From Candidatus Methanomethylophilaceae archaeon (GTDB taxonomy: Archaea > Thermoplasmatota > Thermoplasmata > Methanomassiliicoccales > Methanomethylophilaceae), in contig JAFPVN010000029.1 of assembly GCA_017395275.1 (NCBI GenBank), forward strand, positions 1 through 9,973: 9,973 nucleotides of DNA, written 5' to 3'. A program made the position numbers and the translations under genes. This document shows positions 1-5,644 of the stretch, in pieces (the stretch's first letter is position 1; each line of letters opens with the position of its first letter). The notes beneath the pieces were generated by a model. It made no database searches. It had not been told where the DNA came from and saw nothing but the letters and a program-made list of their open reading frames with translations.

Positions 1-296
1 ATGCGCACCCCGAGGCCGGAGGCAGCAGGAGCCTTTTCATCAAGAATTGCATCCGCGAGAAGCTGGATAGGGATGCCCAGCCCATCGCGGAGACTAGGGC
101 CGGCCCCAACACTGTGACCCTGACCCTCCCGGGCAGGTACATGGCGGCGTTGGAGCGCATGGTCGCTGAGGAGTACGCTACGTCGGTCAACGACGCACTG
201 CTGATGCTCGTCAGGGATTCGATGAGGGAAGTCCAGGCGGATGCCCGCGAGGCCGCGTTAGACGGATCGAGGAGAGCGTTCTCAGGGACAGAATGA
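1..296 (+). CDS. Ribbon-helix-helix (CopG/CdrS-like) transcription regulator, 3' part of the gene
   Basis: The frame is open from the window edge (first whole codon at base 3) to a TGA at 294-296, so the gene starts outside the window and the GTG at 114 is probably internal. About 97 residues are visible. The sequence GGSRSLFIKNCIREKLDRD near the edge looks like the second helix of one RHH domain. A second RHH unit follows: a short strand TVTLTLPGRYM, then helices around AALERMVAEEYAT and VNDALLMLVRDSMREV. Such proteins bind DNA as dimers through the paired strand. The gene lies 58 bp upstream of an FtsZ homologue on the same strand. In haloarchaea a short RHH regulator (CdrS) sits directly upstream of ftsZ2, so a role in cell-division gene control is a reasonable inference. 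The RHH fold call is fairly firm; tandem RHH and the CdrS-like role are less certain. Confidence 0.7.
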   Translation, partial: AHPEAGGSRSLFIKNCIREKLDRDAQPIAETRAGPNTVTLTLPGRYMAALERMVAEEYATSVNDALLMLVRDSMREVQADAREAALDGSRRAFSGTE

Positions 297-354
297 AATA
301 GGGATGGGGCCCCGCGAGGGGTTAAACGACTTAAGAAACGAAAGGAGGAAGCAG

Positions 355-1059
355 ATGGACGGACTGGAGATCACACCGAGGACGCTGGCTATAGGGGTCG
401 GCGGAGCAGGTTGCGAAGTCATAAACAGGATCTACAGCCTGATGCCCATGGTCGACACCGTCGCGGTGAACTGCGACAAGGAGGCCATGCACAGGACCAA
501 CGCGGACGTCAAGCTCTACATCTGCAGATCCGTTACCAACGGCGAGGGGGCCAAAGGGGATGTTGGCCTCGGAAGGGACTGCGCGAAGGCGCACATCGAC
601 GACATCGAGAAGGCCATGACCGGATACGATGCCGTGTTCATCATCGCCGGGATGGGAGGAGGCACCGGTACCGGTGCCACACCCGTCATCGCCGAGAAGG
701 CGCGCAGCATGGGCATCATGACCTTCGTGATCGCGATCGACCCGTTCTCCTTCGAGGGAAGGAGGGTCCAGGTCGCCAAGGAAGGCATAGCGAAGATCAG
801 ACAGGTCTGCGCCAGCACCATCGTGGTCGAGAACGACCTGATGGTCCAGAGGATGCCCGATGCCACGATGAAGGCTGCCATGGAAACGGTGAACAGATCC
901 ATCGCGTCCTTCATCGGCAGGAAGATCTCACTCATCAAGGAGTGCTTCGAGTCAGAGTTCGAGTCCATCAGCAGCGACGTGATCGAGCAGAGGCTCGCAG
1001 GCGGAAGTTCCGACCTCACCGATCCGGTGGGTTCCAGGCCCAAGACCGCCAAGGAATGA
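355..1059 (+). CDS. Short FtsZ-like GTPase: N-terminal GTP-binding domain only, no T7 loop or C-terminal domain
   Basis: Start chosen at ATG 355 because GGAGG at 344-348 lies 6 nt upstream; the in-frame ATG at 304 has no such site. The protein has 234 residues. The FtsZ GTP-binding motifs are intact: the glycine loop IGVGGAGCEVINR (13-25), VAVNCDKEA (36-44), the tubulin signature AGMGGGTGTGATPVIAE (98-114), PFSFEGRR (130-137) and ENDL (159-162). After helix H7 (about 172-187) the chain reads GRKISLIKECFESEF and ends in a polar tail. The NxDxxD catalytic loop (T7) and the roughly 110-residue C-terminal domain of FtsZ are both absent. No frame downstream restores them: the gene ends in TGA and is followed by hairpins. 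T7 normally completes the active site of the neighbouring subunit, so this protein may bind GTP but not form ordinary FtsZ filaments; it could cap, regulate or co-assemble with a full FtsZ. A member of the FtsZ-like (FtsZl) families is also possible. The family call is firm; the function is inferred. Confidence 0.88.
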   Translation: MDGLEITPRTLAIGVGGAGCEVINRIYSLMPMVDTVAVNCDKEAMHRTNADVKLYICRSVTNGEGAKGDVGLGRDCAKAHIDDIEKAMTGYDAVFIIAGMGGGTGTGATPVIAEKARSMGIMTFVIAIDPFSFEGRRVQVAKEGIAKIRQVCASTIVVENDLMVQRMPDATMKAAMETVNRSIASFIGRKISLIKECFESEFESISSDVIEQRLAGGSSDLTDPVGSRPKTAKE

Positions 1060-1077
1060 CGATTAACATTCTCTCCC

Positions 1078-1139
1078 GTGCAGGGGGCAACCCCTGCACA
1101 CAATTTATCTAAAAGATTGAGAGGGGGACATTGTCCCCC
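1078..1139. terminator. Two stem-loops between converging genes (probable bidirectional terminator region)
   Basis: Between the ftsZ-like stop (1059) and the iorB stop (1151) lie two strong hairpins. The first has 9-bp perfect arms GTGCAGGGG (1078-1086) and CCCCTGCAC (1091-1099) closing a GCAA tetraloop, a GNRA loop that stabilises RNA. The second has arms GGGGGAC (1123-1129) and GTCCCCC (1133-1139) with an ATT loop. A short AT-rich stretch (ACAATTTATCT) separates them. Their position between convergent genes suggests 3'-end formation or transcript protection on both strands. There is no long T tract, so a classical terminator is not certain. Confidence 0.55.
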
Positions 1140-1150
1140 GTGAAGGGTTC

Positions 1151-1744
1151 TCAGTCCTTCGACATCGTCTCGTAGCCGAGGTCGAAGGCCTTGAGGTTGA
1201 GGTCCAGGAACTTCGGGGGGACGTTGTCCGCGAGGGTCTTCCTCAGGAGGTCCTTGGACAGCGGGAATCCCTTGACGGCCGCGACCGCACCGATCATGAC
1301 GGCGTTGGCGGCGACGGCCTTCCCCGCCTGCTTGGCGAGCTCGGTGGCGTCGATGGTCCTGAGGTTGGGCGTGAGCTTCTTTATGGAAGCGACGAGACCG
1401 TCCACCTCGGGGTACGTCTCGAATCCGGCCGCCACCATCGAGGGGAGCACGGGGTCGAGGTTCATGATTATCTGGGAATCCTTGTTGCACAGTCCGACGT
1501 TCCTGCAGGTCTCCGCGGGCTCGAATCCCATGAGGAGATCCGCTCCGCCGACGCTCTCGAGGGGACTGATGACGTTGTCCCCGAAGCGCAGGGTACAGAG
1601 GACGCTTCCGCCCCTCTGTGCCATACCGTGGACCTCGCTCATGGCCACGTCGTAACCTGCCTCCATGGCCGCGTTTCCGAGGACCATGGACGCCAGGAGG
1701 ACGCCCTGTCCTCCCACTCCGACTATCTGGATGGAGTACTTCAT
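1151..1744 (-). CDS. iorB: Indolepyruvate:ferredoxin oxidoreductase, beta subunit
   Basis: A 197-residue protein of the pyruvate/2-ketoisovalerate oxidoreductase gamma-type family. It opens with YSIQIVGVGGQGVLLASMVLG, the glycine-rich loop typical of IorB, followed by VAMSEVHGMAQRGGSV (the SEVHGMAQRGG motif), SPLESVGGADLLMGFEP and, later, AVAANAVMIGAVAAVKGFP. With IorA it oxidatively decarboxylates indolepyruvate and other aryl pyruvates (transaminated Trp, Phe, Tyr) to aryl-acetyl-CoA, reducing ferredoxin in the cytoplasm; some methanogens run it in reverse for aromatic amino acid synthesis. The ATG at 1744 overlaps the iorA stop as ATGA. A GGAGG site inside the end of iorA lies 7 nt upstream, so the two subunits are translationally coupled. 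Length and motifs are normal for the family. Confidence 0.93.
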   Translation of the reverse strand: MKYSIQIVGVGGQGVLLASMVLGNAAMEAGYDVAMSEVHGMAQRGGSVLCTLRFGDNVISPLESVGGADLLMGFEPAETCRNVGLCNKDSQIIMNLDPVLPSMVAAGFETYPEVDGLVASIKKLTPNLRTIDATELAKQAGKAVAANAVMIGAVAAVKGFPLSKDLLRKTLADNVPPKFLDLNLKAFDLGYETMSKD

Positions 1745-3567
1745 TGGGACACCTCCTTTATCGCGTCCTTGGGGCACACGGATGCGCACATTCCGCATCC
1801 GGCGCATTGTGACAGATCCGTCTCGATGAAGCCGTCCGCCTTCTTGATGAGGGCGGGGCATGCGACCGTCTTGACGCAGGTGTAGCACTTGATGCACTTG
1901 TTCCTGTCCACCTGCATCGGCGGCTTGGCCGGGAGCTTCCTCTTCTTGGCGTCGATCTGACAGGGGGCTCTGGAGATGATCACTGATACCCCGTCCACGT
2001 CCAGGGCCTGCTTCATGGTCTTGGCGGTCTCGGTGACGTTGAACGGGTTGACGACGGCGCAGAAGTCCACGCCGATTCCCTTCACGATTCCCTCGATATC
2101 GACGGATTCCGTCTTGATACCTCCGAAGTCCCTTCCCGTTCCGGGGTTGGGCTGCTGTCCGGTCATGGCGGTGATCCTGTTGTCGAGGATGACCATCGTG
2201 ATCTTGTGGTTGTTGAACTTGGCCGAGATCAGCGGCGGGATACCCGAGTGGAAGAACGTGGAATCCCCGAGGAACGCCACGGGCTTCTGGTCGGTGGAGG
2301 CGTCGAATCCTCCGGCTACGCCCGCTCCTCCGCCCATGCAGAGGACGAAGTCCGCCATCCTGAACGGGGGCATGGACCCGAGGGTGTAGCATCCTATGTC
2401 CGAAGCGTACACGACGTTCCTGTTCCCTGCCGCCTTCTTCATGGCGGCGAAGCTTCCCCTGTGGGGACATCCGGCGCAGAGCGTCGGGGGCCTTGCGGGA
2501 AGCTGCACGTCCACCGGGGGCAGAGGTGCGGGGAAGTCCTTGACCTTGACGTAGTCCTTCAGCTTGGACATGGTCTCGGGCGCGAACTCCCACTGGCGCG
2601 GGAGCGTCCCGTCCCTCTTCCCTATGACGGGGACGTAGACGTTGTTCTTTCCCATTATGGAGTACAGGTTGTCCTCGAGGAAGGGCTCCAGCTCCTCCAC
2701 GACTATGATCCTCTTCTTGCCCTTCAGGAACTCGAGGATCTTCTTCTCCGGAAGGGGATATGTGAATCCCAGCTTGAGGACGGCCGCGTCCTCGATGAAC
2801 TCGGACACGTAGGTGAATCCCACTCCCGAGGTTATGATACCGATGTCCGAGTCTTTCTTCCCGGTCACGTAGTTGAGAGGCGAGTTCTCGGACATCTCCT
2901 TCGCCTTGGCGTTCTTCTCCAGGAGCACCAATCTGTTCTTCCTCGCGTTGGCCGGAACGCAGACGAACCTGGCGTCATCCTTGTCGAAGTGCCCCTTCTG
3001 CGGGGTGTCCTTGCAACCGTGGAAGGATACGATACCGCGGGCGTGGTTGACCCTCGTGGTGGTCCTGAACAGCACGGGCATGGACAGCGCCTCGGATATC
3101 TCGTAGGCCGCCTGCACCATCTCCTTCGCCTCCGCGGGGGTGGAGGGCTCCACCATCGGCATCAGCGATAGGGGGGCGTAGTACCTGTTGTCCTGCTCGT
3201 TCTGGGAGCTGTGGGCGCTGGGGTCGTCCGCAGTCATTATGACCATACCGCCCCTCACTCCGGAGTAGGGCAGGGTCATCATGGGATCCGCGGCGGCGTT
3301 GAGACCGACATGCTTCATGAAGACGAACGACCTGATCCCCGATACCGCGGCTGCGGCGGAGACCTCCATGGCCACCTTCTCGTTGATGGAGAACTCGAAG
3401 TATATCCCCGCCTTATCGGAGATCTTCTCAAGGATGTTCCCTACCTCGGACGAGGGCGTCCCGGGATATGTCGATGCGAACCTCACGCCGGACTCTATGA
3501 GTCCTCTGGTGATGGCCTCGTTGCCCAGCAACAAGGCCTTACCGCTGTCTGTCAATAAGTCGGCCAT
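1741..3567 (-). CDS. iorA: Indolepyruvate:ferredoxin oxidoreductase, alpha subunit
   Basis: A full-length 608-residue subunit. The N-terminal pyrimidine-binding half has LGNEAITRGLIESG (14-27), STYPGTPSSEVG (32-43), FMKHVGLNAAADP (83-95) and ADDPSAHSSQNEQDNR (113-128). The thiamine diphosphate core has LCAGCPHRG (363-371), GDSTFFHSGI (434-443) and LDNRITAMTGQQP (461-473); GDS to DN is the usual ThDP motif spacing. The C-terminus is a ferredoxin-like domain. One cysteine set is C558, C561, C564, C570-Pro, the reduced spacing usual in IorA; the second is C588, C591, C594, C598-Pro. Together they should hold two [4Fe-4S] clusters that pass electrons to ferredoxin. The start at ATG 3567 follows a likely TATA box at 3601-3610. 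Nothing appears broken, and the assignment is secure. Confidence 0.96.
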   Translation of the reverse strand: MADLLTDSGKALLLGNEAITRGLIESGVRFASTYPGTPSSEVGNILEKISDKAGIYFEFSINEKVAMEVSAAAAVSGIRSFVFMKHVGLNAAADPMMTLPYSGVRGGMVIMTADDPSAHSSQNEQDNRYYAPLSLMPMVEPSTPAEAKEMVQAAYEISEALSMPVLFRTTTRVNHARGIVSFHGCKDTPQKGHFDKDDARFVCVPANARKNRLVLLEKNAKAKEMSENSPLNYVTGKKDSDIGIITSGVGFTYVSEFIEDAAVLKLGFTYPLPEKKILEFLKGKKRIIVVEELEPFLEDNLYSIMGKNNVYVPVIGKRDGTLPRQWEFAPETMSKLKDYVKVKDFPAPLPPVDVQLPARPPTLCAGCPHRGSFAAMKKAAGNRNVVYASDIGCYTLGSMPPFRMADFVLCMGGGAGVAGGFDASTDQKPVAFLGDSTFFHSGIPPLISAKFNNHKITMVILDNRITAMTGQQPNPGTGRDFGGIKTESVDIEGIVKGIGVDFCAVVNPFNVTETAKTMKQALDVDGVSVIISRAPCQIDAKKRKLPAKPPMQVDRNKCIKCYTCVKTVACPALIKKADGFIETDLSQCAGCGMCASVCPKDAIKEVSQ

Positions 3568-3600
3568 TTGAATTACCTGAAGGCGGTATTCCCGTATCTC

Positions 3601-3610
3601 TAATAAAAGA
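3601..3610 (-). promoter_or_regulatory. Probable TATA box of iorAB
   Basis: On the minus strand the 54-bp gap between the tmk-like stop and the iorA ATG contains TCTTTTATTA. A start about 26 nt downstream would fall near 3578-3580. That leaves a leader of roughly 11 nt containing AGGTAATT, a weak ribosome binding site. This suggests iorAB has its own promoter rather than depending on the upstream kinase gene. Confidence 0.5.
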
Positions 3611-3621
3611 TGACGGGCGGC

Positions 3622-4185
3622 TCAGCCTAGAATGGACGACAGCGCCGCGGAAGCGGACTGTTCCGTGTCGTTGTCCAGGACGATCCATCCCTCCTCCTCC
3701 GCCATCCTGAGCATGCGTTCCCTCGCCGATGTGAGGTCCCCGGCGTTCTCGAAGGTCTCCCTCGGAGCGTCCCTCGATTCTATGCGCTCCAGGGCGACGT
3801 CGACGGGAACGTCCACGAACACCGCCATGTCGGGTCTCGGGAGGAAGGTCCTGAGCAGGTATCTGAGGGGACGGGATACTATGTCGGGAAGGTAGCAGAC
3901 GGACATGGTGTACCTGACGAAGATGTAATCATCGTGACTGCTGGCACATCTCATCCTAATGAGCGATGTCAGAAGATCGGAGACGAACAGGAAGGGGATG
4001 ATCGGCCTCGCCAACCCGTTCTCCGAACGCAGCAGCCATGCGCAGATGCGGCCTATCCTCCCGTCGGGATTGGGGTGCTCCGCTATGACGGCGTCCCTCC
4101 CCTCCGCTTCGAGGGCGTCCCTGATGATGCGGGCGACGGTGCTCTTCCCCGAGCCGTCTATCCCGTCCACTGCGTAGAATGCCAC
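3622..4185 (-). CDS. Thymidylate kinase-like nucleotide kinase
   Basis: A 187-residue P-loop kinase starting VAFYAVDGIDGSGKST, with the Walker A loop at residues 8-16. EHPNPDGRIGR (36-46) matches the EP..G..IGR nucleotide-binding segment of dTMP kinases. DMAVFVDVPVDVALERIESRD (from 119) is the Walker B-like strand plus lid arginines. These kinases phosphorylate dTMP to dTDP. The usual DRY motif that contacts the dTMP phosphate reads VRY (90-92), so the aspartate is missing while the arginine is kept; a related substrate is possible. The start is chosen at GTG 4185. It lies 23 nt from the TATA-like centre near 4208, consistent with a leaderless message, and homology begins right there. Longer starts (ATG 4224, or ATG 4305, which runs into tRNA-Leu) would add residues unlike the family. 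Kinase family is firm; exact substrate is probable. Confidence 0.82.
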   Translation of the reverse strand: MAFYAVDGIDGSGKSTVARIIRDALEAEGRDAVIAEHPNPDGRIGRICAWLLRSENGLARPIIPFLFVSDLLTSLIRMRCASSHDDYIFVRYTMSVCYLPDIVSRPLRYLLRTFLPRPDMAVFVDVPVDVALERIESRDAPRETFENAGDLTSARERMLRMAEEEGWIVLDNDTEQSASAALSSILG

Positions 4186-4204
4186 ATGCTCTGAACGAAA
4201 TACG

Positions 4205-4213
4205 CATAAATAG
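4205..4213. promoter_or_regulatory. Shared TATA box region for tRNA-Leu (plus) and the kinase gene (minus)
   Basis: CATAAATAG, with CGAAA just upstream as a possible BRE, is centred about 28 bp before the tRNA 5' end at 4237, as expected for an archaeal tRNA promoter. The complementary strand reads CTATTTATG, about 23-26 bp before GTG 4185, fitting a leaderless kinase mRNA. The same AT-rich stretch may therefore serve both directions, although two separate boxes overlapping here cannot be excluded. Confidence 0.6.
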
Positions 4214-4214
4214 G

Positions 4215-4234
4215 GATTCTGCATAAGCAGAATC
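4215..4234. repeat. Perfect 20-bp inverted repeat next to the tRNA-Leu promoter
   Basis: Arms GATTCTGC (4215-4222) and GCAGAATC (4227-4234) are exact reverse complements around ATAA. The element ends 2 bp before the mature tRNA 5' end and fills the space between the TATA box and the expected start site. If transcription begins near the tRNA 5' end it is mostly untranscribed on that side, so a protein-binding operator is more likely than an RNA hairpin. No known site of this sequence is recognised. Confidence 0.6.
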
Positions 4235-4236
4235 GC

Positions 4237-4323
4237 GCGAGGGTAGTCAAGCTTGGCCAACGGCGCAGGACTTAGGATCCTGTCCCTAGCGGTTCCTGGG
4301 TTCAAATCCCAGCCTTCGCACCA
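4237..4323 (+). tRNA. tRNA-Leu, anticodon UAG (reads CUA)
   Basis: The cloverleaf folds fully. Acceptor GCGAGGG (4237-4243) pairs with CCTTCGC (4313-4319, one G-T wobble), followed by discriminator A (4320) and an encoded CCA (4321-4323). The anticodon stem is CAGGA/TCCTG (4266-4270/4278-4282), with loop CTTAGGA and anticodon TAG at 4273-4275. A 13-nt variable arm (4283-4295) makes it a type II tRNA, as expected for leucine. The T arm is CTGGG-TTCAAAT-CCCAG (4296-4312). A73 is the leucine identity discriminator. No intron is seen. Confidence 0.95.
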
Positions 4324-4332
4324 TCCCGATTC

Positions 4333-4635
4333 TCACTTCCTCCTGCGGCTGGCCAGTTCGGCGCACATGGCGTCCACCACCTTACCCAGCAGTTCGGCGT
4401 CGTAGGGTTCGGGGAACAGGATCATCTCGCCCCCGCCCTCGTATGGGAAGGCGGAAGGACAGTCATCTAGCATGGTGGCAGATGCCTTGGTGATCTTCAG
4501 GAGGAGACGGTCGTCGTATATCCCGCCGAATAGGATCCCGTCCCTGTAGAGGAGGTACTCTCCCATCATCTTGCGCGACGTGATGTCTGGAAGTACGGCC
4601 TTGACTGCCTCGAGGGACCGGGTTCCGGACGGCAT
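4333..4635 (-). CDS. TfoX N-terminal-domain protein
   Basis: A 100-residue protein matching the TfoX/Sxy N-terminal domain. After a short helical start come DITSRKMMGEYLLYRDG, ILFGGIYDDRLLLKIT and, later, FPYEGGGEMILFPEP; the C-terminus is helical. TfoX in gamma-proteobacteria regulates competence, but free-standing N-domain proteins like this are widespread, small and cytoplasmic with no settled role. The wording MMGEYLLY..G...GGIYDDRLL..K is typical of copies common in gut Firmicutes, so transfer from bacteria is plausible. ATG 4635 is chosen because homology begins shortly after it and it falls 25 nt past the end of the protease gene. GATAAAC about 26 nt upstream could be a TATA box for a leaderless message. 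The ATG at 4695 would overlap the upstream gene with unrelated residues. The gene ends only 9 bp from the tRNA-Leu 3' end. Confidence 0.82.
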   Translation of the reverse strand: MPSGTRSLEAVKAVLPDITSRKMMGEYLLYRDGILFGGIYDDRLLLKITKASATMLDDCPSAFPYEGGGEMILFPEPYDAELLGKVVDAMCAELASRRRK

Positions 4636-4660
4636 GTCATACCGTATGCGTTCCGGACGT

Positions 4661-5566
4661 TTATCTTCTCTCCCACATCTCCATGAGGGATCCATCGAAG
4701 GATTCGTGGAGGTTGTTCTTCGGGATGTATTCCCTGATCTTGAACAACGACCTCACCATGAGCACGGCGCCGAGCCCCACGGTGAAGTAGAGGGGCAGGA
4801 GCCCGAACTCGCCGAACAGCAGGTCCATGCTCGATATCATGTCCAAGGCGGAATGGGCGACGATCGTCACGTGCACCCCGTACTGCACGTACACGTAGCC
4901 CAGCAGGAGACCAGAGACGAAGGTGTCGTAGAACTTCATGACGCTCCATCCGTCGATATGTGCCAGACCGAAGAGGACGGCGGATATCAGGATGAGGACG
5001 AGGGCGGCCCTGCTCGTTCCGAAGCCGCCGAGGATGTCCCTGAACCTGAACCTGTGCGTCAGCGCGCAGATGACTATCATCGGCAGTCCGATGAGCAACA
5101 CCCTGAAGATGAACTCCTCCTCGGGTCCCGCGATCATCATGCTGGCGATGTTCTCGTAGGTGGTCATCTTGCCTATGAAATCCTCGGTGATCTCCGAACC
5201 CAGGAGGTATATTGGCGCTATGACCACTATGGTGGTGAATATCATCAGCGAGAACAGCGTGGCGGTGCGGCTCATCCATGTGCCCATGTAGCGTCCGCAC
5301 ATCTCCTCGCGGGGACATCCCCTCATGCGCTTGACCAGATCCTTCACGACCAGGATCAGGCAGACGGTGAAGACGATGCCGCAGATTATGGGCATCTCGT
5401 ATCCTACGGGATCCTCCCCCTCGCCGAGGACGTGGGCCTCGGACGGGGCCATGACGATCAGGTACACCAGGGCGATGGCCGAGGTGGCCAGGATGAACAC
5501 GGCCGCGATGGCGGAGCATAACGCATAGAGCCAGTCGTTGGGATCCTTCAGATTCGGTCTCTTCAT
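4661..5566 (-). CDS. CPBP-family intramembrane metalloprotease (Rce1/Abi-like)
   Basis: A 301-residue integral membrane protein with about seven hydrophobic segments (near 14-40, 58-75, 102-123, 150-168, 186-203, 215-240 and 250-272). The family's catalytic motifs are present: EExxxR at E150-E151-R155 (GPEEEFIFR), FxxxH at F199-H203 (FGLAHIDGW) and a third motif HSALD at H238-D242. The third motif normally reads HxxxN or HxxxD, so a proton-shuttle role for these residues is credible. CPBP proteins cleave substrates within the membrane; known roles include CAAX processing in eukaryotes and peptide maturation or immunity in bacteria. The substrate here is unknown. It is the only gene of the window ending in TAA. 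A TATA-like TTATAG lies about 48 bp upstream of ATG 5566, implying a short leader without a clear ribosome binding site. Confidence 0.88.
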   Translation of the reverse strand: MKRPNLKDPNDWLYALCSAIAAVFILATSAIALVYLIVMAPSEAHVLGEGEDPVGYEMPIICGIVFTVCLILVVKDLVKRMRGCPREEMCGRYMGTWMSRTATLFSLMIFTTIVVIAPIYLLGSEITEDFIGKMTTYENIASMMIAGPEEEFIFRVLLIGLPMIVICALTHRFRFRDILGGFGTSRAALVLILISAVLFGLAHIDGWSVMKFYDTFVSGLLLGYVYVQYGVHVTIVAHSALDMISSMDLLFGEFGLLPLYFTVGLGAVLMVRSLFKIREYIPKNNLHESFDGSLMEMWERR

Positions 5567-5610
5567 TTTAACGCCAGTTCAGAATCACTGGACGAGCTAT
5601 CGCGGTCCGG

Positions 5611-5623
5611 ACTATAACCTTTT
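5611..5623 (-). promoter_or_regulatory. Probable TATA box of the CPBP protease gene
   Basis: The minus strand reads AAAAGGTTATAGT, an AT-rich island in GC-rich surroundings between the little-finger-like gene and the CPBP gene. Its core is centred near 5614, so a start near 5588 and a leader of about 22 nt would follow. Confidence 0.45.
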
Positions 5624-5644
5624 GCCGTTCACCCGTAACCGATG

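Noticed and set aside
310..321. A small CCCC-GCGA-GGGG hairpin between the RHH and ftsZ-like genes as an attenuator or terminator.
   Set aside because: Only 4 bp of stem in GC-rich DNA, with no T tract; this can easily arise by chance.
1151..2593. A 480-codon open frame on the minus strand that covers iorB and much of iorA.
   Set aside because: Only its last 197 codons, from ATG 1744, are iorB. The earlier part is a low-complexity Arg/Gly/His-rich reading in the wrong frame of iorA, which is typical of GC-rich shadow frames.
4186..4305. An N-terminal extension of the kinase gene to ATG 4305 or ATG 4224.
   Set aside because: The longer form runs through tRNA-Leu and the palindrome, adds residues unlike TMP kinases, and starts upstream of the likely promoter.
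4237..4323. tRNA-Leu 3' end as an attachment site of an integrated element.
   Set aside because: No integrase and no repeat of the tRNA 3' end was seen in the window, although the neighbouring TfoX gene may be foreign.
4566..5521. Long open frames on both strands opposite or within the CPBP protease gene.
   Set aside because: They have His/Arg/Asp-rich composition with no motifs, while the 4661-5566 frame shows membrane segments and all CPBP motifs.
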